A stretch of DNA of 52,375 nucleotides from Flavobacteriales bacterium. Lineage in GTDB: Bacteria; Bacteroidota; Bacteroidia; Flavobacteriales; UA16. The DNA lies in NCBI GenBank assembly GCA_028141885.1, contig JAOIQU010000006.1, forward strand, positions 1 through 52,375, written 5' to 3'. Of this stretch, positions 16,669 to 25,588 are shown piece after piece; the first letter of the stretch is position 1, and every line of letters begins with the position of its first letter. Below the pieces are notes generated by a model. The model was not told the origin of the DNA. It ran no database searches and saw only the letters and a list, made by a program, of their open reading frames with translations. The translations under genes and the position numbers were made by a program.

Positions 16669-17964
16669 ATGAAGGTGCGTGCATTGCCCCCGTTGCAACC
16701 CTTGTGCGAACGGCACAACCACGTGGTCTTGCTTTGGGATGAACGCATCGAGGGACGGGCGTTGTTGGGCGTAGGAGCCCAAAGGTCCATCCTGGTCAAC
16801 ACCCCCCGCTCAGGGGATTGGGCATTGTGGGAGGCCTTCATTCAAGAATCAGAATCCAAATCGGCATGGTCGTTTGGATGGCTTGGCTACGACCTCCATG
16901 AAAGCTTGAACCTCGCCGCCGAATCAGAATGTCCCGCAACGGTCCCAGCGCATCCAAGCGCTTGGCCCCTGATGCATTGGTGGGAACCGGAAGTCGTCCT
17001 CGAGTGGGCGCCTGGACAAGAAACGGCTGCCTTGGTGGCTGGCGCAGACACGCCCCTGGCTTCGGAAATCACGACGTTCCTGGACGCGGCTCACGAGCCA
17101 ACCCGAAGCGATTCCGGAACCGCCTCGACAGCATGGCGACCCCTGACCCCCTCGTGGTCTCGCGAGGAGTACGAAACCAAATTCAACGCCATCAGGACCG
17201 CCCTTCAACGCGGAGACATCTACGAAATGAACTTGTGCATGCCGTGGTCTGGTGCGGCACCTGCCGATGAAAGTTGGACCATGTTTGAGCGCCTCGCCGC
17301 CAACACGAAAGCCCCGCACTCTGCCTACGTGCAAGCAGGGCCCTGGCGCACGTTGTGCGCAAGTCCTGAGCGCTTTTTGGCCAAACGCGGGAACACCCTG
17401 CACTCCCAACCCATCAAAGGCACGGTCAAACGAGGTGCCACGGAGGCAGAAGACAACGCCCTGCGCGACGCCCTTGCCAACAGTGTAAAAGAACAAGCGG
17501 AGAACGTGATGATCGTGGACCTCGTGCGCAACGACTTGAGCCGCGTGGCCGAACGGGATTCAGTCAACGTGGATGAGCTGTTTGGCATTCACTCCTTTGC
17601 GACGGTCCACCAAATGATCAGTTCTGTGTCGTGCACCCTGCGGCCTGACGCTTCTCCTTTGGACATCATGCGGTCCACGTTCCCCATGGGGTCCATGACG
17701 GGAGCACCCAAACTCAGCGCCATGAAGCACATCGCTCGGCTGGAAGAAACAGGGCGCGGCTTGTACAGTGGCGCGCTGGGGTACGTTTGTCCCAATGGCG
17801 ATTGGGACCTCAACGTGGTCATTCGAACCTTGATGCACCACGCGGAAACAGGACGTGTGGACGCCACTTTTGGGGGCGCCATCACCTTGCTTGCCGAGGC
17901 CGAGGCGGAGTACGACGAGTGCTTGCTCAAAGCCAAAGCCCTTCGAAATTGTTTGGAGCCATGA
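16669..17964 (+). CDS. pabB: Aminodeoxychorismate synthase component I
   Basis: PabB converts chorismate to 4-amino-4-deoxychorismate, a folate precursor, using ammonia from a glutaminase partner. The chorismate-binding domain is in the C-terminal half: SQPIKGTVKRG with the PIKGT lysine that distinguishes PabB from anthranilate synthase TrpE (PIAGT), DLVRNDLSRV, and PMGSMTGAPK. The 431-residue length is normal. No pabA or pabC is adjacent. Its TGA overlaps the tilS ATG (ATGA), so the two unrelated genes are translationally coupled. Confidence 0.93.
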   Translation: MKVRALPPLQPLCERHNHVVLLWDERIEGRALLGVGAQRSILVNTPRSGDWALWEAFIQESESKSAWSFGWLGYDLHESLNLAAESECPATVPAHPSAWPLMHWWEPEVVLEWAPGQETAALVAGADTPLASEITTFLDAAHEPTRSDSGTASTAWRPLTPSWSREEYETKFNAIRTALQRGDIYEMNLCMPWSGAAPADESWTMFERLAANTKAPHSAYVQAGPWRTLCASPERFLAKRGNTLHSQPIKGTVKRGATEAEDNALRDALANSVKEQAENVMIVDLVRNDLSRVAERDSVNVDELFGIHSFATVHQMISSVSCTLRPDASPLDIMRSTFPMGSMTGAPKLSAMKHIARLEETGRGLYSGALGYVCPNGDWDLNVVIRTLMHHAETGRVDATFGGAITLLAEAEAEYDECLLKAKALRNCLEP

Positions 17965-19310
17965 ACGTCCTGCTCCAAGAAGTGCAGCGCGAGCTCCGCG
18001 CATGCGATGTTCCGCTGGGAGCAAAGCTCGTGGTGGGGGCGAGCGGCGGGTGCGATTCCACGGTGCTGCTTCACCTGCTCCACGAACTGGGGCACTCCCT
18101 TGTGGTCGCCCACGTGAATCACAGCGCACGCGGGGCTGAGAGTGACGCGGACGAGCGGTTCGTTCGCGATTGGGCCCAACAACACGATGCCGCCTTTGAA
18201 TGCTTGACCCTTGAGGCGGAAGTTCTGTCCTCCGGCAACCAAGGATTTCAGGGCGAAGCGAGGAAGCAAAGGTTGCGGTGGATGACGTCGTTGTGCGAGA
18301 CCCACCAAGCCCGCGCCATTGCCTTGGGGCATCACGCCGACGACCAAGCCGAGACGTGGTTCTTGCACGCCCTCCGAAGCGCCGACCCCTGGTCCATCAT
18401 GGGCATGTCCGCTCAAGAAGGACGAGTCCTCCGACCCATGCTCCACCTGAATCGGTCTGACATCCAAGGGCTGGCCGAAGCAAGAGGCTGGCGCTGGCAA
18501 GAGGACGCCAGCAACGCTTCGTCCAAATACCTCCGCAACCGGATTCGTCACGAACTCCTTCCCTTGCTCGAGGACATCAAGCCCGGCTCCATCGCCCACA
18601 TTCAACGGCTCGCAGGTCGTGCGCGCGACCTTCATGGCCTGCTCACGCCAGTTCTGGAAGAGGCTCGCGCAAGTGCCGAACACCCCACGGGAAGTTGGTC
18701 TCTCGAGGCCCTGACCCAGAATCCTTTGGCCTTCGAAGCCCTGAAACGGTCGCTGAAAGACCAAGGCTGGAGCGATGCGAGTGCCCAGCGCGTGCACACC
18801 TTGCTCAACGCCGAGGTGGGACAGGAAGTGCAGCACGGCTCCAAGCGTGTCATCCGCGATCGCCGTGCGCTCACGGTTACTTCCTTGAAGGAGACGTCAC
18901 AAGCCGAGGTCCGCATTGACTTGGAACAGGCTGGTCAAGGCCATGTGACCACGCCAACCGGAACGTGCACGTGGACCATCTCTCGCTGTCCTGAAACCAC
19001 TTCAGAACTTCACACCCAGCGCGCCTGGATTCCCGCCCATTGTCTGCCTGCGACTTTGCGGGTTTGGAACCATGGTGACAAGATTCAACCGCTGGGGATG
19101 GGGGGGCACACGAAGGTGAGTGACGTGTTGACCCAAGCCAAGGTCCCAAGTGTCTCACGGGAGCAAGCCTTGGTGTTGGAACGTCTGAGCGACGGATGTT
19201 TGCTTTGGGTCGTCGGACACAAATTGGCCGAACAAGCCCGAATCAACGTGACGACCTTCGCCGACGTGCCAGGGGTTGACATCACATTCACACCATTGCA
19301 ACAGACATGA
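17961..19310 (+). CDS. tilS: tRNA(Ile)-lysidine synthase
   Basis: TilS attaches lysine to C34 of the CAU-anticodon isoleucine tRNA, changing its identity to read AUA codons. The 449-residue protein has the PP-loop GASGGCDSTVLL near residue 27, where members usually have Leu or Val instead of Cys between Gly and Asp, and the LGHHADDQAET motif typical of the family. A C-terminal TilS domain with NHGDKIQPLGMGG is present. Its start overlaps the pabB stop and its stop overlaps the yhhQ start, both as ATGA, so three genes are coupled. Confidence 0.94.
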   Translation: MNVLLQEVQRELRACDVPLGAKLVVGASGGCDSTVLLHLLHELGHSLVVAHVNHSARGAESDADERFVRDWAQQHDAAFECLTLEAEVLSSGNQGFQGEARKQRLRWMTSLCETHQARAIALGHHADDQAETWFLHALRSADPWSIMGMSAQEGRVLRPMLHLNRSDIQGLAEARGWRWQEDASNASSKYLRNRIRHELLPLLEDIKPGSIAHIQRLAGRARDLHGLLTPVLEEARASAEHPTGSWSLEALTQNPLAFEALKRSLKDQGWSDASAQRVHTLLNAEVGQEVQHGSKRVIRDRRALTVTSLKETSQAEVRIDLEQAGQGHVTTPTGTCTWTISRCPETTSELHTQRAWIPAHCLPATLRVWNHGDKIQPLGMGGHTKVSDVLTQAKVPSVSREQALVLERLSDGCLLWVVGHKLAEQARINVTTFADVPGVDITFTPLQQT

Positions 19311-20023
19311 CCTCCCAAGACCCCATGGTGCCCAAAACGCTCCTCGGCCGCGACAAGGACACGGCTTGGATGGGGTTCCTCATTCTGGCCGGGTTGTTCA
19401 TTGCCAGCTTGGTCACCTGCAACCTCATTTTCCGCAAGTTCTTCGCTTGGGATGTTGGAGGAATGACCTTCGAACAGAGCGTGGGGTTGTTGCCCTATCC
19501 AATCACCTTCCTCGTGACGGACATGATCAGCGAGATCTACGGCAAACGCAAGGCAAACCTCGTGGTGTTCTCAGGATTGGCAGCTTCCATCCTGACCCTT
19601 GGAATCGTCACCCTCGCAGGATGGGCTGACGCCACCTCATGGTCTCCTGTCAGCAATGCAGAATTCTATCACGCATTCGGCCAAACGGCCTTGGCAGTGG
19701 GTGCGAGCATGGCTGCCTACCTCCTTGCCCAATTCATCGATGTCCGCATTTTCCACTTTTGGAAATCCTTGACGCATGGGAAACACCTTTGGCTGAGGAA
19801 CAACCTGTCCACAATCCCATCCCAAATCGTGGACACCTCAACCGTCTTGGTCTTGCTCTGCGCGGTGGGGGAAATCGGTTGGGAACGCTTCGGCGCCCTC
19901 CTCTTGAATGGCGTTGCCTTCAAATCCTTGGTGGCTGCCTTGGACACCCCGCTCGTCTACCTCGGGGTCGGATGGATGAGGCGTCGTTTTGGATTGCTGG
20001 AGGGCCAGGAAGTCGCGTTGTGA
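19307..20023 (+). CDS. yhhQ: Queuosine precursor transporter YhhQ
   Basis: This 238-residue VUT family (DUF165) inner-membrane protein imports queuosine precursors such as preQ0 or preQ1 in characterised relatives. Six or so membrane segments are predicted. Family motifs visible are PYPITFLVTDMISEIYGK and NNLSTIPSQIVDT. The start overlaps the tilS stop in an ATGA. The epoxyqueuosine reductase gene queG lies about 15.5 kb further along, so this organism modifies tRNA with queuosine. The biosynthetic queCDE genes are not in the window, so whether it also makes the precursor cannot be told. Confidence 0.92.
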   Translation: MTSQDPMVPKTLLGRDKDTAWMGFLILAGLFIASLVTCNLIFRKFFAWDVGGMTFEQSVGLLPYPITFLVTDMISEIYGKRKANLVVFSGLAASILTLGIVTLAGWADATSWSPVSNAEFYHAFGQTALAVGASMAAYLLAQFIDVRIFHFWKSLTHGKHLWLRNNLSTIPSQIVDTSTVLVLLCAVGEIGWERFGALLLNGVAFKSLVAALDTPLVYLGVGWMRRRFGLLEGQEVAL

Positions 20024-20064
20024 CGAATTGGGCCCACCCCAAAGCTCTCATTCACCGCAGTCGG

Positions 20065-20072
20065 TATCTTTG
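20065..20072 (+). promoter_or_regulatory. Possible -7 promoter box of dsbD
   Basis: TATCTTTG is an exact TAnnTTTG match in the 116-nt gap after yhhQ. No TTG is found 19-21 nt upstream. Transcription would start near 20077, ahead of both candidate dsbD starts. Confidence 0.45.
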
Positions 20073-20139
20073 CAATCCTATCGTTTTTGACATGCACCTA
20101 TCCCACACGATCGCTTCCGTTTTCCCTTTGGGGATTTCA

Positions 20140-22143
20140 ATGGCCAAACGCTTTCTGGCAACAGCCTGCATCCTGATTTCTGCAGCAGGTGTGTTTGCTC
20201 AAATCGAAGATCCCGTCACATGGGATGTCAATCTGTACCCCAGCGCTGAGGAAGGCCTTCACGACCTTGTCATCCACGCGACAGTCGACTCGTGCTGGCA
20301 CATCTACAGCCAAGACAACGACCCCAACAACGGGCCGGTGCCTACGATGTTTGAATTTGAGTGGCCTCAGGGCATCGCGCCCCAAGGTGCGGTCCAGGAG
20401 TGTAAGCCTCTGGAGGAGTACGACCCCAACTTCATGATGGATCTCAAATATTTTGAGGAAGAGGTGTATTGGCGTCAAACCGTGGACTTGAGCGGCGCAC
20501 AAGCAGGCGACACCATTGGAGGATACCTGGTGTTCATGGTGTGTGACGCAAGCATGTGCTTGCCCCCTGAAGAAATCCCCATCGCCATCAGTGCCTCAGA
20601 CATCCAGCCTGAGTCCGAGCGTCCCAATTATTGTCCCGAGCCACAACATTGGTGCGACCACTCCGGCGAAGCACACGGTGGCGAAGCGCAAGGCGAGGAA
20701 GGTATGTTTGGCGAAGGTGGCTCTCCTGAGGAAGGCGAGGAGGAAGGCGAAGAAGGACTCTTTTGGACGTTCTTGCTCGGGTTTGGTTTGGGATTGGCCG
20801 CACTGTTGACCCCATGTGTCTTCCCCATGATTCCCATGACGGTGAGTTTCTTCACCAAGCAATCCAAAACGCGTGCCGAGGGCATCCGCAACGCCCTCAT
20901 CTATGGGTTCTTCATCATTTTCATTTACACGGCATTGGGGTTGGCACTGACTGCTTTCTTTGGTGTGGACGTGCTCAATGTCATCTCCACTGACCCCATT
21001 TTCAATGTGTTCCTGTTTTTGCTCTTGCTCATTTTCGGAGCGAGCTTTCTTGGAGCTTTTGAGATTCAATTGCCTTCAAGCTGGGCCAACAAGGCGGATG
21101 CGGCTTCTGACCGAGGAGGCATCATTGGCATCTTCTTCATGGCCGCAACCTTGGCCATTGTGTCCTTCTCCTGCACCGGCCCCCTCGTGGGTTCGGCTTT
21201 GGCTGGAGCCGCCACGGGATCCTTTGCGGCACCAACCGCTGTGATGCTCGGCTTTTCGTCTGCATTGGCCCTGCCGTTTGGTTTGTTTTCAGCCTTCCCT
21301 GGTTGGTTGAACAGCTTGCCCCAAAGTGGCGGCTGGTTGAACAGCGTCAAAGTGGTGTTGGGACTGTTGGAAATTGGCTTCGCATTCAAATTCCTGAGCA
21401 ACGCAGACCTGGTGTTGCAACTTGGTTTGCTTCAGCGCGAGCTGTTCATCGCCATTTGGATTGCCGTCAGCCTGGCCATTGCCTTCTACCTTTTTGGATG
21501 GTTCACGCTGCCCCACGACAGCAAAGTGGAGCGCATCGGTGTCTTCCGTTTCTCACTGGGAATGGTCTTCATGATGCTCGGCATTTACCTCTTGCCAGGC
21601 ATGTGGGGTGCGCCTGTGAATTTGATCAGCGGTTTCCCACCGCCAACCTTCTACAGCGAATGGAACCAAGGAAGCCACGGTGGTGGTGAAGGTGGCCACA
21701 GCGGTCACGTCGAAGCGAGGTTTGACGACTACGACGAAGGACTGGCTGCAGCGCAAGCCGAAGGCAAGCCCATGTTGTTGGACTTCACCGGATGGGCCTG
21801 CGTGAATTGCCGAAAAATGGAAGAACAGGTGTGGTCTGATCCCGAGGTCGCCCGAATCTTGACTCAAGATGTGGTGCTCGTGTCCCTGTATGTGGATGAC
21901 CGAACGTCCCTTCCTGAAGAGGAACATCGGGTGGAAGAATACGGGGGTAAGGACTTCCGCATTCGCACCATTGGCAACAAGTGGTCGTACCTCCAAGCTT
22001 CGCGATTCGACCGCAACGCGCAACCCTACTATGTGATGATTGACCACGATGGCAACCACATCGGAGGAAGCGCTGGATACGATCCAGATTCAGAGGTGTT
22101 CATCGATTTTCTGGAAGAAGGACTGTTTGAATTCAAGCGTTGA
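20140..22143 (+). CDS. dsbD: Thiol:disulfide interchange protein DsbD
   Basis: DsbD carries reducing power across the inner membrane to periplasmic thiol proteins, including the cytochrome c maturation pathway. From the ATG at 20140 the 667 residues comprise a signal peptide (about 1-21), an N-terminal periplasmic domain with C135 and C140 (CDASMC), a Gly/Glu-rich acidic linker (about 175-207), an eight-segment membrane domain with paired cysteines in LTPCVFPM (C226) and VSFSCTGPLV (C345), and a C-terminal thioredoxin domain with CVNC (554-557). The ATG at 20092 would add 16 residues ahead of the signal peptide and remains possible. It is the likely electron source for the many c-type cytochromes encoded at 42116-49355. 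Confidence 0.95.
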   Translation: MAKRFLATACILISAAGVFAQIEDPVTWDVNLYPSAEEGLHDLVIHATVDSCWHIYSQDNDPNNGPVPTMFEFEWPQGIAPQGAVQECKPLEEYDPNFMMDLKYFEEEVYWRQTVDLSGAQAGDTIGGYLVFMVCDASMCLPPEEIPIAISASDIQPESERPNYCPEPQHWCDHSGEAHGGEAQGEEGMFGEGGSPEEGEEEGEEGLFWTFLLGFGLGLAALLTPCVFPMIPMTVSFFTKQSKTRAEGIRNALIYGFFIIFIYTALGLALTAFFGVDVLNVISTDPIFNVFLFLLLLIFGASFLGAFEIQLPSSWANKADAASDRGGIIGIFFMAATLAIVSFSCTGPLVGSALAGAATGSFAAPTAVMLGFSSALALPFGLFSAFPGWLNSLPQSGGWLNSVKVVLGLLEIGFAFKFLSNADLVLQLGLLQRELFIAIWIAVSLAIAFYLFGWFTLPHDSKVERIGVFRFSLGMVFMMLGIYLLPGMWGAPVNLISGFPPPTFYSEWNQGSHGGGEGGHSGHVEARFDDYDEGLAAAQAEGKPMLLDFTGWACVNCRKMEEQVWSDPEVARILTQDVVLVSLYVDDRTSLPEEEHRVEEYGGKDFRIRTIGNKWSYLQASRFDRNAQPYYVMIDHDGNHIGGSAGYDPDSEVFIDFLEEGLFEFKR

Positions 22144-22205
22144 TTCAGAGGCATCAAGCACAAATTGGCCTGTCGTTTCTCGACTTGCCTTTCCAGCTTT
22201 GAGCC

Positions 22206-22790
22206 ATGAACACCATCTTTGAAACCATGAAACTCCGAGACCACTTTGAAGAGAGCGCGCGACTTGCACAAGACATTCTGCAAGACGCTTCGTTTTTCGA
22301 AGCCATGAGTCGGGGGGCGGATCTGCTCACGGGATGCTTGAAGGGCGGTCACAAAATCATGTCTTGTGGCAACGGAGGTTCCATGTGCGACGCCATGCAC
22401 TTCGCTGAAGAATTGAGCGGCAGGTACCGCGACGATCGCGACCCCATTGCCGCGATGTCCTTGTCGGACGCCTCCGTCATGTCTTGCATCGGCAACGACT
22501 ACGGATTCGACCGCGTGTTTGCCCGACAGATTGAAGCGTTGGGCAACCCCGGAGATGTCCTTCTGGCCATCAGCACAAGCGGACAGTCTGCCAACGTCTT
22601 GGAAGCCGCCCGCGCCGCAAAAGAGCGCGGCATCCACGTGCTGGCATTGACAGGCAAGGACGGCGGTGCCTTGGCTCTGTTGGCCGATGTCGAGGTTAGG
22701 GTGCCTTGGTCTGGATACGCCGACCGCATCCAAGAAATGCACATCAAGTGCATCCATGCCTGGATTGACGCGATCGAACAAGCGCACTGA
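22206..22790 (+). CDS. gmhA: SIS-domain phosphoheptose isomerase, GmhA type
   Basis: The 194-residue protein belongs to the GmhA family, which converts sedoheptulose-7-phosphate to D-glycero-D-manno-heptose-7-phosphate for lipopolysaccharide core heptose. The sugar-phosphate site is visible as CGNGGSMCDAMHFAEELSGR with its metal/catalytic Glu, then AISTSGQSANV. The C-terminal HIKCIHAWIDAIE holds the conserved His. The start could be the ATG at 22206 or at 22227 (MKLRDHFEES); the first is used here. A DiaA-like regulatory role is an alternative, but the conserved catalytic residues favour an isomerase. The other heptose genes are not adjacent. Confidence 0.88.
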   Translation: MNTIFETMKLRDHFEESARLAQDILQDASFFEAMSRGADLLTGCLKGGHKIMSCGNGGSMCDAMHFAEELSGRYRDDRDPIAAMSLSDASVMSCIGNDYGFDRVFARQIEALGNPGDVLLAISTSGQSANVLEAARAAKERGIHVLALTGKDGGALALLADVEVRVPWSGYADRIQEMHIKCIHAWIDAIEQAH

Positions 22791-22885
22791 AATTGGTTGT
22801 CTATAATGACGCCTATGATGTCATGTGGATGACCCGACCAGGATGGCGGCAAGGATGAGGGTATGCGGGCGCAATAGAATGCCCC

Positions 22886-22893
22886 TACTTTTG
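22886..22893 (+). promoter_or_regulatory. Possible -7 promoter box of the carbonic anhydrase-like gene
   Basis: TACTTTTG matches TAnnTTTG exactly and ends 3 nt before the ATG at 22897. No TTG lies 19-21 nt upstream. The short distance would place the transcription start at the start codon. The rest of the 106-nt gap (22791-22896) holds no other signal that I trust. Confidence 0.4.
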
Positions 22894-22896
22894 GGC

Positions 22897-23418
22897 ATGG
22901 CACACATTCTTCATTGCAACGGCACCTCTCCATCGATTGACGACTCCGTTTGGATGGCACCCAACGCCACGGTCGTGGGAAATGTGACGCTAGGCGCCGC
23001 GAGCACGGTTTGGTTTTCTGCAGTGGTCCGAGGTGACGTTGCACCGATCACGGTGGGAAAGCGCGTCAACATTCAAGATGGCGCCGTGATCCATGGCACG
23101 TACGACAAGAGCGAAACCGCCTTGGAAGACGACGTCAGCATTGGCCACAACGCCATTGTTCATGGTGCCCATGTGCAGAAAGGAGCGCTTATAGGCATGG
23201 GTGCTGTGGTCATGGACCATGCGGTGGTGGGTCCTCACGCGGTGGTCGCTGCAGGCGCGGTCGTACTTGCGGGAACGGTCATTGGCGAGGGGGAGCTTTG
23301 GGCAGGGGTTCCGGCCAAAGCGCGAGGCAAAGTCAGCGACGAACTGAAAACGCACCTCGCTGCCACCTCAGCACGATACGTTGAGTATGCTTCCTGGATG
23401 CAAAGCGAGGACGTTTGA
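22897..23418 (+). CDS. Gamma-carbonic anhydrase-like hexapeptide-repeat protein
   Basis: This 173-residue left-handed beta-helix protein of the gamma-carbonic anhydrase/YrdA family carries repeated hexapeptides (APNATVVGNVTLG onward). The metal-ligand histidines of the family are recognisable in VIHGTYDK and in IGHNAIVHGA, and the RGDV and NIQDG motifs are present. Family members are trimers that bind zinc or iron; many show weak or no carbonic anhydrase activity, so the function is uncertain. I chose the ATG at 22897 (MAHILHCNG) because the 24 in-frame codons upstream do not resemble the family and overlap the promoter-like box. It converges with murI across 26 nt. Confidence 0.88.
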   Translation: MAHILHCNGTSPSIDDSVWMAPNATVVGNVTLGAASTVWFSAVVRGDVAPITVGKRVNIQDGAVIHGTYDKSETALEDDVSIGHNAIVHGAHVQKGALIGMGAVVMDHAVVGPHAVVAAGAVVLAGTVIGEGELWAGVPAKARGKVSDELKTHLAATSARYVEYASWMQSEDV

Positions 23419-23444
23419 GGTGCGCACGCAAGAGGGTCGTGAGG

Positions 23445-24251
23445 TCACAGGACCTTGGGCCAGGGCGTCTCATGCAGTTCGATGCGGTCGCCCATGATGT
23501 GGGTGGCCCCATCTGCGAAGGACTGCGTCCAATCGGTGACCTCAAATCGATGTGAGGTCGCCTCTGAGGTCGCCAACCCCTGACGGGCCGACAACACTTC
23601 CTCCACGCGTTGCGCCACGATTTGCGGCGCGTCCAACACCACCATGCCCTCTGGCAACTGCGCCTGAATGTCTTGTATGACCAAGGGGTAGTGTGTGCAA
23701 GCCAGCACCAAAGCCTCCTTGTCCGAGGCCCAGCCATCGGCAAAGTAGGCCTCAACCACAGCGGTCGAAATTGTGCCGTTGTGGAAGCCTTCCTCGATGG
23801 CGCTTGCCAACAAAGGGGTGGCCCTCGACGTGACCGACAACCCATTGGCCTGCATCAAGGACTCGTACATCCCACTTTGCACTGTGGCGCGGGTGCCAAT
23901 CAGCGCGAGGCTGCCCTTGGGGTGGCGGTGGGCCGCCCAATCCACCACGGGATGAACCACATCGACCACAGGGATGTCAGGTCCCGCCATGGCGCGTACG
24001 TCCTCCAAGGCGTTGCTCGAAGCCGAATTGCAGGCGATGACCAACATTTTGCAGCCCTGATTCAAGAGACGCTCCGCAATGCCCATGGAGTAGGCACGCA
24101 ACCGCTCAGGACTCTTGTCCCCGTAAGGCATGTGCGCCGTGTCCCCCACATAGCGCAACGACTCCCGAGGGAGCCGTCCCAGAAGGGCTTTGGCAATGGT
24201 CAACCCGCCGATTCCGGAGTCGAACATGCCAATGGGCGCATCGTTGGTCAT
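23445..24251 (-). CDS. murI: Glutamate racemase
   Basis: MurI makes D-glutamate for peptidoglycan using two catalytic cysteines. In the 268-residue protein these lie in VIACNSASSNAL and VLACTHYPLV. The N-terminal MFDSGIGGLT block and GDTAHMPYG complete the signature. The first Cys motif reads CNSAS where CNTAS or CNTAT is more usual, a conservative change. It is the last gene of an eight-gene minus-strand envelope unit and follows the second OmpH gene after 9 nt. Confidence 0.95.
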   Translation of the reverse strand: MTNDAPIGMFDSGIGGLTIAKALLGRLPRESLRYVGDTAHMPYGDKSPERLRAYSMGIAERLLNQGCKMLVIACNSASSNALEDVRAMAGPDIPVVDVVHPVVDWAAHRHPKGSLALIGTRATVQSGMYESLMQANGLSVTSRATPLLASAIEEGFHNGTISTAVVEAYFADGWASDKEALVLACTHYPLVIQDIQAQLPEGMVVLDAPQIVAQRVEEVLSARQGLATSEATSHRFEVTDWTQSFADGATHIMGDRIELHETPWPKVL

Positions 24252-24260
24252 GGGCCTTTG

Positions 24261-24755
24261 TTACATGCCCAGTTTGGTCTTCACCAAATCCGTAACATCC
24301 TCGCCTCCGTTGTACACGGTCACACCCGTGCTGATGTCGAAGATGTACGTGAAGCCCTGTTCCTTTCCAACGGCCTCGATGGCGTTTCGAACGCGCTCAA
24401 TCATGGGCGCAAGGAGTTGCTGCTCCATTTGGGCCAAATCGTTTTGGATGGTGGCGCCAAATTCTTGCAAGCCTGCGTCCAATTGCTGCAATTCGCGCTC
24501 CTTCTGCTGGCGGATGGCGTCTGGCCACGTGCCCACTTTCGCTTGATAGTCTGCGAATTTGGTCTCCAACTCCGAACGCATGCGTGTCACTTCGGTTTCG
24601 TATTCCGCAGCAGCCGCTTCAATCGAAGCCTGGGCATCTGCGCGCTCGGGCAGGGTCAACAGGATGCCTTGGGCGTCGAGGTGGCCAAAACGTTGAGCGG
24701 CCGCGTCGGTCAGGGCGAGCGTCGAGGCCAAAATGAGAAAGAGTAGGTTTTTCAT
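24261..24755 (-). CDS. OmpH/Skp family periplasmic chaperone (second copy)
   Basis: This 164-residue protein has a signal peptide (about 1-20, ending at AAAQ) and a long central coiled-coil (about 45-130) typical of Skp, the trimeric periplasmic chaperone that holds unfolded outer-membrane proteins for BamA. The C-terminal strand ends near FTYIFDISTG. The ATG at 24755 (MKNLLFLILAS) gives a clean signal peptide; the upstream ATG at 24797 does not. It is a paralogue of the gene just upstream in the operon, so two Skp-like proteins are made next to BamA, as in many Bacteroidota. Confidence 0.9.
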   Translation of the reverse strand: MKNLLFLILASTLALTDAAAQRFGHLDAQGILLTLPERADAQASIEAAAAEYETEVTRMRSELETKFADYQAKVGTWPDAIRQQKERELQQLDAGLQEFGATIQNDLAQMEQQLLAPMIERVRNAIEAVGKEQGFTYIFDISTGVTVYNGGEDVTDLVKTKLGM

Positions 24756-24825
24756 GGATTCGGTTTCAATGTGCAAAGGTCGGTGGTGTGTCGTCAACTG
24801 CCACCTTGGAATTCAAAAGCAAGGA

Positions 24826-25548
24826 TCAGTTTTTGCTGGTGGGACGGGCCACTGTGCCGCGACCACTTGAGCCGCCGCGACCGCCGGTCGCACCGTTGAC
24901 TTTGTCGCGGGCGCTGTCTTTGGCGCCTTTGACCGCGTCGCGACCTCGGTCCATCAGGCTGTCTCCCTTCCCGTCGTCTTTGCCGCCCTCGGGTGCAATC
25001 GTTTCACCAGGCACGTAACCCAGCTTTTTGATGAGGCGATCTGAGATGTCGTATTTGGGGTTGGTGTAGAGCATGTTGCTCTGGTTGCTCTTGTCAAAAA
25101 TGACCATGTACCCGCTGCCAGAGGCAATGTCTTTGAGGGATTCGAAGATCTGCTGCTGCACGGGCTCAATGAGCTCTTGACGCTTGGTGAACAACTCTCC
25201 GTCCACGCCGAACTTCTGCTTCTGCATGTCCTTCGCCTCGGTCCGCTTCTTAGTGATTTCTTCCTCACGCTTGACGCGCATTTCTGCTGTCAGGAGCACC
25301 CGCTCAGCGCGATAAGCCACCTCGAGACGGTCTGCCGCTTCGAGTTTGTCCTCAATTTCAGACTGCCATCCAATGGCCAAATTGTTCAACTCCGTCTGTG
25401 CCTCTGCGTACTCAGGCATGTGCAACAGCACATACTCAGAATCGATGTACGCAAACTTTTGGGCTTGCGCCCCCAAGGACATGCCCACGAACATTGCGGC
25501 CAGCAGCGCTTGGCGGATCCGATTAAAGGGTGTGTTTGAAATGCTCAT
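24826..25548 (-). CDS. OmpH/Skp family periplasmic chaperone (first copy, extended tail)
   Basis: The product is 240 residues: a signal peptide (about 1-29, ending GAQAQ), a start of the fold at KFAYIDSEYVLLHMPEY, a charged coiled-coil (about 55-145) and the closing strand GYMVIFDKSN. After the usual end of the family (about 190) there is a tail of roughly 50 residues rich in Gly, Lys, Arg and Asp (GGKDDGKGDSLMDRGRDAV onward) that ends in a Ser/Gly/Arg run. The tail is unlike the shorter paralogue and has no obvious fold. It should assist outer-membrane protein delivery to BamA, which is encoded 40 nt upstream. Confidence 0.9.
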   Translation of the reverse strand: MSISNTPFNRIRQALLAAMFVGMSLGAQAQKFAYIDSEYVLLHMPEYAEAQTELNNLAIGWQSEIEDKLEAADRLEVAYRAERVLLTAEMRVKREEEITKKRTEAKDMQKQKFGVDGELFTKRQELIEPVQQQIFESLKDIASGSGYMVIFDKSNQSNMLYTNPKYDISDRLIKKLGYVPGETIAPEGGKDDGKGDSLMDRGRDAVKGAKDSARDKVNGATGGRGGSSGRGTVARPTSKN

Positions 25549-25563
25549 GAGGTTGTCTTGTCA

Positions 25564-25579
25564 AATTTGGGACCAAATT
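25564..25579. repeat. 16-bp inverted repeat between bamA and ompH
   Basis: AATTTGG-GA-CCAAATT is a perfect 7-bp inverted repeat with a 2-nt centre in the 40-nt gap between the bamA stop and the first ompH start. It is AT-rich compared with its surroundings. It could be an operator or an RNA processing hairpin, or chance. Confidence 0.3.
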
Positions 25580-25588
25580 CAATGGAGG

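Noticed and set aside
22811..22816. TATAAT sequence upstream of the gamma-carbonic anhydrase-like gene
   Set aside because: Resembles an E. coli -10 box, but Bacteroidota housekeeping promoters use TAnnTTTG, which is found closer to the gene at 22886.
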